64,000 nucleotides of DNA, taken from assembly GCA_017795105.1 (NCBI GenBank), contig CP051247.1, forward strand, positions 3,276,001-3,340,000, in the 5' to 3' direction. A program made the translations under genes and the position numbers. Shown here one piece after another: positions 46,022 to 56,460 of the stretch; within the stretch, counting starts at the first letter, position 1, and each line of letters starts with the position of its first letter. Under the pieces are notes generated by a model. That model had not been told where the DNA came from and ran no database searches. It worked only from the letters and a program-made list of their open reading frames with translations. The stretch comes from Planctomycetaceae bacterium. GTDB taxonomy: Bacteria; Planctomycetota; Planctomycetia; Planctomycetales; Planctomycetaceae.

Positions 46022-46681
46022 TTAGTTTGCCTGATTTACGGATTGTTGCAGTTGCCGATTCCGCGATTCGAGCTTCACCACATTTCCCTGGGTGCGGCGG
46101 ATCATGTCGGTCAATTCCTGCTGCAACTGGACGGCTCGGAAGTAGTCGGCTTCGACTTCTCCCAACTGCTCCCGTAACCGGAAGACATCGCTCCGGCGGC
46201 GTTCGCGTTCCATCTGGGTCTTTTCGGCGACAGCCTTCTCTCGCTCGATTTCCGCTGTCAGACGGGCGACTTCATCGTCCATCTCCTGCAGTCGATCGGC
46301 GAGCAGTTTTTCGCGAACATCGACCGCGGCTCGATCTTCTTCAATCGCCGTTTCCGCAGCCGCAATTTGCGACTCCAGACTCGGGATCTCTGCTTCGTAT
46401 CCACTCACCTGCGTGTCGATGTCCTGCTTGGCTCGCTGGTACATCTTTTCCAGCACTTCGGCCATGTTCGGCGACGAGTGCACGGACTCCTGAGTCCTGC
46501 GCGTCGAAGCCGACCAGCTGGGGTTTTCCCCTTCGGTCCGGGTTAGCGTAAACATTTCCAGTTCACGCGCTTCAGTGGACCAGTCGGGCACGGTTGCATA
46601 GCGCGAAATGGCAAACGCCATGAACGCTGCGGAAAACATAGCCGTGAGTACAGCCAGCACGCGGCCGAGACTCGAAATCAT
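46022..46681 (-). CDS. Second membrane-anchored coiled-coil protein, unknown
   Basis: The 219-residue protein starts with one membrane helix (LGRVLAVLTAMFSAAFMAFAIS). A linker follows, then a long coiled coil from about 75 to the end (EIPSLESQIAAAETAIEEDRAAVDVREKLLADRL; EVARLTAEIEREKAVAEKTQMERERR). It shares anchor-then-coil design with the gene 202 bp downstream on the same strand but lacks its beta domain. The two may form one transcription unit and a heteromeric complex (inference). ATG 46681 has ACGGAG in good position; the longer open frame is not needed. Confidence 0.78.
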   Translation of the reverse strand: MISSLGRVLAVLTAMFSAAFMAFAISRYATVPDWSTEARELEMFTLTRTEGENPSWSASTRRTQESVHSSPNMAEVLEKMYQRAKQDIDTQVSGYEAEIPSLESQIAAAETAIEEDRAAVDVREKLLADRLQEMDDEVARLTAEIEREKAVAEKTQMERERRRSDVFRLREQLGEVEADYFRAVQLQQELTDMIRRTQGNVVKLESRNRQLQQSVNQAN

Positions 46682-47173
46682 TTGCTCCGTCTCCCGGACG
46701 ACATAGACAGGACAGGAAGAGCAGAAACGCTCAGGCGATGAAACACCGCCAGCGTGACGCATACAGGACAACACCCGTAAATCTCGACTTATCTTACCCG
46801 TCGCGATCAACCAAAGTCAAATTCTGCCAGTGGTTAACGGCAAGAAGGTGTTAAAGGGGATCGATTAGAGGGGTGCTGTCGTCTGCGCAGTCGTCCATTC
46901 GAGGCGAAGCCGTCGGAGAATGCACGAGCCGAGTGTCCCAACTCAAGGTTCCTCTGGTTTTTCAGAGGAGGTCACCAGCTGTTGATTGGAGGGCAAAGCC
47001 CACTTCACCCACAGCTGTGCCGCCCTTCGGAGAGTCTGGAGTGTCGGGAACGTTCTGCGGTGGCTGCTGAAGCCGGCCGTGTCGGATCTCGCGGGCAGTC
47101 TCAACGAAAAAACTCTCCTGCCTCAGGAAGAAGCAGGAGAGTCTGGTTCAAATCGTCAGGTTCGACGGTCGGA
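46682..47173. other. Intergenic region downstream of flagellin
   Basis: This 492-bp gap between two reverse-strand genes contains the flagellin terminator (47107-47142) and should contain the promoter of the coiled-coil gene. No further gene or RNA is supported. Confidence 0.5.
47107..47142 (-). terminator. Intrinsic terminator of the flagellin gene
   Basis: On the minus strand ACTCTCCTGC pairs with GCAGGAGAGT over 10 bp, followed by six T residues. It lies 31 bases past the flagellin stop. Confidence 0.92.
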
Positions 47174-49771
47174 TTATCCGAGCAGCGAGAGGACCTGAGA
47201 TGGGTTCTGGTTGGCGATCGCCAGGACCGAGATACCCGACTGGTTCAGAATCTGAGCCTTGGTCAGGGAGGCGGTCGTTTCGGCGAAGTCGGTATCAACG
47301 ATGGCCGAACGGGCTTCGGAAATGTTCTCCAGAGCCACACCCAGCGAGTTGATGTTGGTGTCGATCACGTTCTTCTGGATAGCACCCAGACGACCGCGGA
47401 GAGTCGAAACCCGGTTGATCGACTGTTCGACGATGTCGACCAGCACGCTACCCGGCGTGTCCGGTCCGATGTCGAGCAGACTCTTACCGGCACCCGAGCC
47501 GAGTTCGTACAACTTACCGGCCACTCCACCCAGGCGGGCGGTGTTGACGGCTTCGATTCCGATTCCGATCTGACCGGCAGCCGAAACTTCCTGGCCAATT
47601 TGGAACAGCGAACCCCCGCCGGTGACCGTTACGTTGGCCCGGCGTCCCTTGACGTTGTTGTCTTCGTTGAAGCTCAACGAAGCGTCCAGAGAGTTCGTCT
47701 TGATTCGAGCCGACAGTCCCTTGGTCTGGGCGACCTGACCGTTGATCACAGCCTCGAGGTCCTGACCGGTGTCACGACGTGACGTCGAGACGTTGTCGGT
47801 GCCAGTCGTGTTGAACGTTCCGTCGAGCACGTTGACGGCCACGAACTGATCGTCGCCGTAGTCGGAGCTCTTCAGTTTCAGCACGCGGCTGGCCACATCG
47901 ACCTGCTGCTGAGCCTGAGCCTGAACAACTTCTGCTCCCGATCCTTCAACTTCGACGTTGACCAGCGTCCGGGCCGTGGCGGCTCCGTTGCTTGTATCGG
48001 TCGCGATGAAGGTCCGGATGTCATCAGCAGTCGAGGTGATGTTGCCGTACTCATCGGTCGCCAGGTTGACGGTGATGGTGTAGTCCGAAGTTCCGGTCGA
48101 GGCGACGCTGACCGACAGAGTCGAGTTGGCAGCCGTCGTGCTTGAGAACTGGACATTCACCACGCCGTCGGTGCCGTAAGCACGAGCGTCGTTGAAGGTG
48201 ATGTCGTTGTTGGCCCCGTCGTTACCGCCGAGCAGCTGTGAAGCCGAAGTCTGAGCGGTGAAGATCGAGGTGTTGGCGGCGTCAGCCGAAGTCGCCGATG
48301 CCGAGATAAAGGACTGAGCAGCAACCGCGTTGGTCGAGGTTCCGCTGTTGATCAGCGACATCACATCGGCAATGGTGGAGGTGTTGGAACCGCTCGTACG
48401 TCCCAGTCGAATCTGGATCGTCGTGTCGCCGGTTTCCGAGTTCGTAGCGACGCTCGAAACACCCAGGGTCGCCGTTGCGGTTGCCGCGTCGACAAACTGG
48501 ACGAACACTTCGCCGCCCAGCGAAGCGACCGAACCACCCGAACCGCTGTTCCGGTTGTCTTCAAACTTGATGTCGGCGAGGTCGGCACCGCCGGTCAGCG
48601 TTGTCGAAGCCACGGTCGAGACGGCGATATCGGTACCACTTCGAGTTGCGGACACATAGTCGCGGGCGGAGACGGCGTTGGCCGAGGTTCCACTCGTGAT
48701 CAGTGAGACGATTTCCGAAAGCGTCGAGCTGGTCGCGGTGGCCGTGGCGGCGTTACCGAGTTCCACCTGAATGGTGACGTTTCCGTTGGCGGTTGTGGTG
48801 ATTGCCGAAACCGCAGCCGAGCTCGTCGTGGTGACGGTCGTGTCGTTGTCGACGAAAGTCACCGAAACCGAACCACCCAGTGATGCATCGGTTCCCTGGG
48901 TCTGTGTGGCACGAGCATCCGTGAACGACAGCGTTCCGGAGTTCGTAGTCGTTCCCGTTCCAAACTCGATGTCGACGGTGTTGGCGACAGCCTGTCCGGT
49001 GCTGATGTTAACCGAACCCTGGGTTGCACCGTGCGAGAACGTCAGGCCTGGATCGAAGCTGGCCTCGACGCCGGTGACGTCGGAAGCAGCGTTGATGGCG
49101 TTCTTGATGTCGGCTGTAGTGCTCGCACCGCCCAGGAAGACGACCTGAGATCCCTTGGCACCGGACAGTTCCACCGTTGCCGAAGAATTGAGGTTACCGC
49201 CGCTGTAGCGGATTTCCGCCTTTTCAGCAGCCTGGGTGATAGAGGCTTCAATTTCGATCGTCGAGGAGGTGCTGAAGACCGCTTCGTTGATCTGGAAGTC
49301 GCTCAGCTTGGCGGCGTCGGCGGTCGTTGTATTGGTGATGAATGCCTTGCTGCCGTCGATCAGCTTGTCGCCAGCGAACGTTGTGTTCGCCGAGATTCGG
49401 TTGATAGCCGACAGAGCGGCGTCAACCTGCAGCTGGTTGGCTTCAATTTCCGACTGCGACAGGGCACCGCTGTTCAGCGTTTCCTGGACCAGACCACGAA
49501 TCTGGTTGAGCAGGTTGTTGACTTCGCCGAGGGCGGCATCAGCCGTCGCGATCACGTTGTTCGCTCGCGAGCTGTTCGTAATCGACTGCTCGATCGAGGA
49601 AATCTGTGAACGCAGCGTTTCGCTGGCGATCAGACCGGCAGGGTTGTCCTTACCGGAGTTGATCTTCAAACCAGTCGACAAACGCGTCAGAGACGTGTTC
49701 ATCAACTCGTTCGCCTTATTCAGGCTGCGGAGGCCTCTTAATGAGGCGACGTTTGTGTTAATTCTCGTCAT
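47174..49771 (-). CDS. fliC: Flagellin, large form with amplified variable region
   Basis: The 865-residue flagellin has textbook ends. The D0/D1 N-terminus (MTRINTNVASLRGLRSLNKA to about 140) and C-terminus (about 735-865, ending ANQNPSQVLSLLG) form the filament core. The middle, about 170-735, is exposed and Ser/Thr/Ala/Asp-rich with almost no Lys or Cys. It contains a Flagellin_IN-like unit (GASTTADIKNAINAASDVTGVEASF) and about three further units of roughly 110 residues (280-612). AGGAAAGG lies just before the ATG. A strong terminator follows. The csrA gene lies upstream on the same strand. Large flagellins are known in planctomycetes, but this size is notable. Confidence 0.95.
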   Translation of the reverse strand: MTRINTNVASLRGLRSLNKANELMNTSLTRLSTGLKINSGKDNPAGLIASETLRSQISSIEQSITNSSRANNVIATADAALGEVNNLLNQIRGLVQETLNSGALSQSEIEANQLQVDAALSAINRISANTTFAGDKLIDGSKAFITNTTTADAAKLSDFQINEAVFSTSSTIEIEASITQAAEKAEIRYSGGNLNSSATVELSGAKGSQVVFLGGASTTADIKNAINAASDVTGVEASFDPGLTFSHGATQGSVNISTGQAVANTVDIEFGTGTTTNSGTLSFTDARATQTQGTDASLGGSVSVTFVDNDTTVTTTSSAAVSAITTTANGNVTIQVELGNAATATATSSTLSEIVSLITSGTSANAVSARDYVSATRSGTDIAVSTVASTTLTGGADLADIKFEDNRNSGSGGSVASLGGEVFVQFVDAATATATLGVSSVATNSETGDTTIQIRLGRTSGSNTSTIADVMSLINSGTSTNAVAAQSFISASATSADAANTSIFTAQTSASQLLGGNDGANNDITFNDARAYGTDGVVNVQFSSTTAANSTLSVSVASTGTSDYTITVNLATDEYGNITSTADDIRTFIATDTSNGAATARTLVNVEVEGSGAEVVQAQAQQQVDVASRVLKLKSSDYGDDQFVAVNVLDGTFNTTGTDNVSTSRRDTGQDLEAVINGQVAQTKGLSARIKTNSLDASLSFNEDNNVKGRRANVTVTGGGSLFQIGQEVSAAGQIGIGIEAVNTARLGGVAGKLYELGSGAGKSLLDIGPDTPGSVLVDIVEQSINRVSTLRGRLGAIQKNVIDTNINSLGVALENISEARSAIVDTDFAETTASLTKAQILNQSGISVLAIANQNPSQVLSLLG

Positions 49772-50400
49772 TGGGAATCGCCTTTCCTACTGCTGGCCAG
49801 GATGCTGTCTTCAGCACTGAGCCAGTACCTGGGTTTAGACTTGTCTGAATGAACTTGTCAGTTTTGACTGCCTTCGAAGTTCCAACTTTGTGACCCACCA
49901 GAACTGGCATTCGTTGCCGGGGAGGCATCCTGTTGTCGTTCTCTGTGGCCCGGTTGTCCCCACTCGCCTTTCCGGATCGCGTCCGGAATTCCCTTCATCA
50001 TCCCTGTTACTCGGAAAGGCATTGCGACCGAAAGAATCGCGCTGCATCCATCATCGTCCGGCGAGAAGACCGGCTATCATTCTTCCATCGGACGTTCGGG
50101 ATAAACTGCTTGAGCAAAATCGGGAAAATAAAAAGAAAAAGTAAACAAGGGGGCTTGGGTGCCTGCGGAGGTGCGGGGAGATCCGTGAGAATTTTCCGCC
50201 GCACCTGCGGCTCCATTGCTTCTTTCTCCGAGTGATACGGCGCTCTCAACGTCCTCCTGATTGCTAACCGTCTCAGGAATCAGGTTCGGAGAGCGCCGCG
50301 GACAACCGGGCGGAATCTGTCAGTTCATTCTTCCCACCGTCCACGGTCTGCATGGCTTCCAGTTGTGGAAACAACGCGCCGGAACGGATGACGAAGCGGA
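49772..50400. other. csrA-flagellin intergenic region (flagellin leader)
   Basis: This 629-bp gap on the csrA-flagellin strand has no supportable gene. It contains a long palindromic structure (50238-50298) and a GC-rich inverted pair near 50162-50210. The flagellin ribosome site TAGGAAAGG includes a GGA and could be a CsrA contact. No sigma-28 or sigma-54 promoter could be recognised with confidence. Confidence 0.45.
50238..50298. other. Two-tier 61-nt palindrome between csrA and flagellin
   Basis: The outer arms CGGCGCTCTC and GAGAGCGCCG pair over 10 bp; the inner arms CCTGATT and AATCAGG pair over 7 bp. On the minus strand the inner 3' arm runs into TCAGGAGGACG with exposed GGA triplets. 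No T-run follows on either strand, so it is not a simple terminator. Confidence 0.5.
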
Positions 50401-50601
50401 TTACTTGCCGTGTGCCTGAGGATTCTGCTCCTGGCTCTTTTCCTGCTGGATGGCCAGATAGATCTCTTCCCGATGGACGGCGACATCGCCCGGGGCCTGA
50501 ATCCCCAGCCGGACCTTATCACCACGGATATCTACGATGGTTATTTTGATGTGATCACCAATCATGATGCTCTCATCACGTTGTCGGGAAAGAACCAACA
50601 T
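50401..50601 (-). CDS. csrA: Carbon storage regulator CsrA
   Basis: CsrA is an RNA-binding dimer that blocks or stabilises mRNAs at GGA sites. The 66-residue product is full length with MLVLSRQRDESIMIG, HIKITIVDIRGDKVRLGIQAPGDVAVHREEIY; the key Leu4, Arg6 and the RAP-like region (VHREEIY) are intact. GGAG sits 8 bases before the ATG. It lies 630 bp upstream of the flagellin on the same strand, the usual place for CsrA in flagellar regions; no fliW is present here. Flagellin mRNA is the likely target, by analogy with Bacillus hag. Confidence 0.96.
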   Translation of the reverse strand: MLVLSRQRDESIMIGDHIKITIVDIRGDKVRLGIQAPGDVAVHREEIYLAIQQEKSQEQNPQAHGK

Positions 50602-51149
50602 CTTGTGGGCTCCTGGTATGTCGATGGGACCTGATGCGGGGCAGGTCGGGTGGATTGACTAGGGTTGCTCAGTGCTGGAATTGCTTCCGCCTGATCCTCT
50701 GACGCGGCTCGGTCGTCGCACACCGAGAGCCATACTTGCAGAGGAAGATCGCTCCCGGCTCCTTGCTCGGGATCGGACGGAGTCAACGGTTCAAAGGCGT
50801 GCCTCAATGGCGGCGGGAGAGCTTACAGTTCCCCCAGGTTGCCGAACCGACGTGTCTGTCGTTGTCTGCGATGATCTCCGGATCGTCACGATCGGCACAT
50901 CGCACAAAGCGAGATTTTCCGATTTGCCCGGTCCGTTCAAAAGCTCTGTGAAGCTGTAACGGTTATCCGCCGCGTAGCGATTGCGCAGGCAGGGCAGAGG
51001 GCCGTTTGCTCTTCCGGTTGAATCCGATTCGCTCAAGAAATGCAGAGCTGACTTGGAACTGGAATCGCCTTAGGTAAGAATGGTGGCTTCAAAGTTCGGA
51101 CATATGTCCGCGCCCTCCACGTACCCCTCACGGACCCGGATCAACTTCC
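50602..51149. other. Divergent intergenic region, csrA / cstA
   Basis: This 548-bp gap contains no gene I can support. Open frames of 70-95 codons overlap each other on both strands without family-like sequence. It should hold both promoters. Confidence 0.4.
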
Positions 51150-52994
<1,845 letters not shown>

Positions 52995-53012
52995 GGAACT
53001 GCGAAATCGGCC

Positions 53013-53040
53013 CTGTGCGTTGCCTGGCTGCAACGCGCAG
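53013..53040 (+). terminator. Possible terminator hairpin after cstA
   Basis: CTGTGCGTTG pairs with CAACGCGCAG (10 bp, one G-U) around an eight-base loop, 19 bases after the cstA stop. No T-run follows, so it may instead be a solo repeat hairpin. Confidence 0.4.
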
Positions 53041-53178
53041 TCGGGCCTCAAGTCGGATCAGCGAGACGTTTCCCTCAAATGAAACGCTCTCCATCTTGCC
53101 GCGTTGACTTTGCATGATTCGCAATGTTCAATGGGACGCCTGTTCATACTGCGTTCCATCGGCCCGCGAGATGTTGTC

Positions 53179-54831
53179 ATGCGTTGCTGTCTCTGCGCTC
53201 TGCTTTCCAGTGTCCTACTCACGTCGATTATCTTCGCCGCCGACCAACCCGGCCGGCCCGCTGCGAAGCCGAAGCCGTTTACGATCAGCGAGAAAACTAC
53301 GCGGCTCCTCGGCCCGATTCATCCGGACGGGTACATCGATTACGCGGCGGTGTTGAATTCGGAAGGGCTGGAGCGGGTTCCGCCGGAGAACAATTTTGCG
53401 ATTCCGTTGTTGAGTGTCGACGGACGTGAGGAGCTGGACAAGGTTCCGTTGGACCATCCGGCTTGGGAGACGATTTTCCATCTCATGGACCCCGGCCTGG
53501 GTGGGGTTTTGGAAGACCTTCCAAGATACGTCACACCCGAGGCGGCGTCCGAACTGCGCGAGGGGGACCCGCTGCTGCGGATCATTCCGCATCAGATAAA
53601 GAGGATCCAGAGTCAGCCCTGGTCCGATCAGCAAAACCCGTTCGGCGCGAAGTATGTGCGGAAGAACCGTGAACTTGTTGTCGCGCTGCAGCAGGAACTT
53701 AACCGGACCGGTTACTTCAATCCGATGTACGGAGATTTCGTACGCTATTACCAAATCGCGGAAGGCTTTTTTGAACCCTTCCGTGATCTCCTCGCTGCCA
53801 ACGCGTATCGAGAGATTCGCGCCGGAGACTTCGACGCCGCCCGTCGGTACATCGTGTCCATGTTCGAGTTAGCTCAGCGGCTGAAGGGCGGACTGACAAT
53901 TGACGAATTGAAGGCCGCGTCCGAAACAGAGTTTCTGGCGGCTCAGGTCAGCCGCGATCTTGTCCTCGATCCTCGACTCGATGCCGAGGGCATTCAGGGA
54001 TTTCTTGCTGAGATCGCTCCCTACGGCGGGCCGATCGAGGCGAGTCGTTATTTCGATCGGCCCCTGCGGTATTGTCTGCTTCAGGCCGTCCAGCTTGAAG
54101 CGTTGGGGCTTGTGACGGAAACGGTCGCAGCCCGGACGCTCGCACTGCCAGCGGATTCCCCGGGACGCAGTATCATCGACTTTAAGAATCTCGACTGGGA
54201 CTCAGCACTGGAACGAACAAATGCCCGACTGGACGACATGGTTGAGGTGTGGAATATCGAGGATTCTCGGAAGTTCATGAAGACGTTGATCGCATATAGA
54301 GATGAGAATTTTCACGATTCCAATATCGACGAGTATCTGGCAAGAATGGCAACGTCCTTTATTGGCAGACTCATTCCCTTCAAGGACCTTCGCGAACGGA
54401 ACGGTCGTTTGTATGGAGACTTCGTACCGATTAACTTCATTCTCGGTTTCCATCAGAATTGGGACTGTGGGTTCTACAGCCGCCAGTATCTGGAACTCGT
54501 TCGCACAGCAGCGGCACTTCGGCTTCACGAATTCAAGCACGGTGCCCTTCCCGAGAACCTCGATGAGCTGAACCGCGACTCTCCGAATTCCGCGAGGGAA
54601 TCGATGTGGGGCACGCCGCTCGTCTATCACCTGGGCGAGGAAAAGTTCACGCTGTACTCGACCGGCATCAATGGTCTCGACGAAGGCGGAAAAGGCGACT
54701 TCTCTAAGGGCCCCTGGTCCTCAGGAGCCGACGACGTCGATCTCTGGGCGAACGCTAAGACTCCCCCTCCGCAGGTGAAGATCTTTCGAAAGGGTGAACT
54801 GCCATTTGAGCAGAAGGAGTCGTCACGATGA
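53179..54831 (+). CDS. Unknown secreted protein
   Basis: The 550-residue protein has an N-terminal signal peptide (MRCCLCALLSSVLLTSIIFAAD) and no other membrane helix. It is mostly helical (YREIRAGDFDAARRYIVSMFELAQRLKGG) and ends with a short segment resembling the type II pseudopilin end found in many planctomycete proteins: LRLHEFKHGALPENLDELN, then GTPLVYHLGEEKFTLYSTGINGLDEGG. I do not recognise a family name. The ATG at 53179 puts the signal peptide first; an in-frame ATG at 53104 would hide it. The stop overlaps the start of the next gene (ATGA), indicating a two-gene operon. Confidence 0.78.
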   Translation: MRCCLCALLSSVLLTSIIFAADQPGRPAAKPKPFTISEKTTRLLGPIHPDGYIDYAAVLNSEGLERVPPENNFAIPLLSVDGREELDKVPLDHPAWETIFHLMDPGLGGVLEDLPRYVTPEAASELREGDPLLRIIPHQIKRIQSQPWSDQQNPFGAKYVRKNRELVVALQQELNRTGYFNPMYGDFVRYYQIAEGFFEPFRDLLAANAYREIRAGDFDAARRYIVSMFELAQRLKGGLTIDELKAASETEFLAAQVSRDLVLDPRLDAEGIQGFLAEIAPYGGPIEASRYFDRPLRYCLLQAVQLEALGLVTETVAARTLALPADSPGRSIIDFKNLDWDSALERTNARLDDMVEVWNIEDSRKFMKTLIAYRDENFHDSNIDEYLARMATSFIGRLIPFKDLRERNGRLYGDFVPINFILGFHQNWDCGFYSRQYLELVRTAAALRLHEFKHGALPENLDELNRDSPNSARESMWGTPLVYHLGEEKFTLYSTGINGLDEGGKGDFSKGPWSSGADDVDLWANAKTPPPQVKIFRKGELPFEQKESSR

Positions 54832-55403
54832 CCCAACCCCCGGTAAATCAGGAACGCCCCGCCTGGCTGAAGCAGGCGCGGCGGTTTTTTCCCAACTCGA
54901 TCTTTGCATCGCTGATGGCGATCGCCTTCACAGTCGTTGGCTGCATCCTGATTCGAGCAGGGGCTTTGGAAGGGCCGGCCTTTCTGTTCTTTTTGGGGCT
55001 GTTGATGCTGGGCGGGACGGTCTTTTCCGGAGCGGCAGCGGTCTCATTCGTTGCGGATCGAATGAAGGGAGTCCAAAAGACGCGATCGAAACCGGTCGAG
55101 TCCAAACCGACCTTTGCGATCATCGTCTTTCTGAATGGTGTGATGAGCTGGATGCTCCTGACGTTTGTCGGTTTCCTGCCGACGAGGACGCCCTCATCAG
55201 AAGAGTCGTTTGATCCGATCTACATTCCCCTCGGTCTGGCGATCCTCTGCACGATCTACATGGGAGTGCACGGGCGGAAAGTCATTCGGGAGCACTTCAG
55301 TCAGCAAAGACCCGGGAATTTTGAACTCACCGGCTGGCAGGCTTTCTGGGTTGTCGTGCTCATCTTGTTCTGGTCGGGAATGGTCACGGCCGTCATTCAA
55401 TAA
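54828..55403 (+). CDS. Unknown four-helix membrane protein
   Basis: The 191-residue protein has four clear hydrophobic helices: IFASLMAIAFTVVGCILI, FLFFLGLLMLGGTVFSGAA, FAIIVFLNGVMSWMLLTFVG and FWVVVLILFWSGMVTAVI, with a possible fifth at IPLGLAILCTIYMGV. The ends are short and polar. The start overlaps the previous stop by four bases (ATGA), so it is translated with the secreted protein and probably interacts with it. No family recognised. Confidence 0.75.
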   Translation: MTQPPVNQERPAWLKQARRFFPNSIFASLMAIAFTVVGCILIRAGALEGPAFLFFLGLLMLGGTVFSGAAAVSFVADRMKGVQKTRSKPVESKPTFAIIVFLNGVMSWMLLTFVGFLPTRTPSSEESFDPIYIPLGLAILCTIYMGVHGRKVIREHFSQQRPGNFELTGWQAFWVVVLILFWSGMVTAVIQ

Positions 55404-55454
55404 GTCGCCACACCTTCTTCCTCTGAGGGGACGCGTCCAGCAACCGTCAGTGCG

Positions 55455-55937
55455 CTATTTCGAGCCGCCGTCCGGATCGACGGCCAGCAGATAGAAGTGG
55501 CCTTCGTGCTCTCCGTACGGCCAGCCGAAGGTATGGGAACCGCTCTCGTTTCCATATTCGATTTCGAACTTACGAGCCGGATCGAGCGACCAGTTCTCCG
55601 GCGGGAATTCGTCCGCACGGCTGCCTTCCGCGTCGAACTTCCTGATCTTCTGATCGCCGGAGTTGTCAATCAGATACATGCGTGTCGCGGTCCGCTTCTC
55701 CTCGGGGAGGTCTCCCCAGTAGATCAATTGCTCAAGCGCTCCCTGGTCGCCATTGTCGAAGGCCATCGTAAACTTCTCCTTCAGTTCCTCGGGCGAGGTC
55801 GGACGTTCGATCGGGGTGGCGGGGCTTTCTGTCGCAGGAGACTGGCTTTCTTCGGTCGCAGGCGTCGGTGCGCCAGGGGCACAACCGAGCGAAAGAACCA
55901 GCATGCAGATTGGAACCAGAACGGAGGCGTCTCTCAT
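55455..55937 (-). CDS. Small unknown lipoprotein-like protein
   Basis: The 160-residue protein has an N-terminal signal with a Cys at the expected place (LVPICMLVLSLGCAPG; the -3 residue is Ser, so the lipobox is imperfect). A Pro/Thr/Ser-rich linker follows, then a compact domain (EELKEKFTMAFDNGDQGALEQLIYWGDLPEE, and an HTFGWPYGEHEGHFYLLAVDPDGGS end). The helical first part recalls SnoaL/NTF2-like folds (SPEELKEKFTMAFDNGDQGALEQL), which is a guess. ATG 55937 is chosen over the upstream in-frame start because it leaves a normal signal. Confidence 0.7.
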   Translation of the reverse strand: MRDASVLVPICMLVLSLGCAPGAPTPATEESQSPATESPATPIERPTSPEELKEKFTMAFDNGDQGALEQLIYWGDLPEEKRTATRMYLIDNSGDQKIRKFDAEGSRADEFPPENWSLDPARKFEIEYGNESGSHTFGWPYGEHEGHFYLLAVDPDGGSK

Positions 55938-56460
55938 TGGGGAATCTCGCGAACGCTTGGGCAACACCGTGTTCAATCCGCTCCGGACGGATTGAGGGAA
56001 CGTTGTCCAGACTCCAGAACGTGGATGAAGAATCGATGCAGCTAGCCTGAAGATTCAGTGATGATTCCGGTTGGCTAGGGCATGAGAGCGGGTATTTATA
56101 CTACGGGGAACAGATGGATTGGTGGGGAATATGCCTGTTTTCTTGACGATGGTTATATGGACAACCTTTGATGTTATGTTGTCGACATATCGGGATTTGT
56201 AGATTGTTGTGTGTGTTGATGTAAGTCCTAGAAGCTTCTTGCGAAATCCTGCCCAAGCTGAATAATCGGAACACCCTCTCTGTTCTGTGTAAATTAAGGG
56301 GCGAGTGTACGTGGTTTCACAATGCACGCGTCGCCTTTTAGCCGAAGCATTCTCTGACATCCGTCTTGACGGATCGCGTGGCCACCCCGAGTTCGTCCCA
56401 TGGAATGAGACGAGCCATGAAAAACCTTCCTTGTTCGGCCCCCTATTCCTCAGGTGTTCT
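55938..56460. other. AT-rich upstream region of the giant surface protein
   Basis: This 523-bp region contains no supportable gene. From about 56090 to 56300 it is clearly AT-richer than the rest of the window. It holds promoter-like sequence such as TTGACG (56144-56149), but no -10 box at good spacing stands out. The opposite-strand lipoprotein promoter also lies here. Confidence 0.4.
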
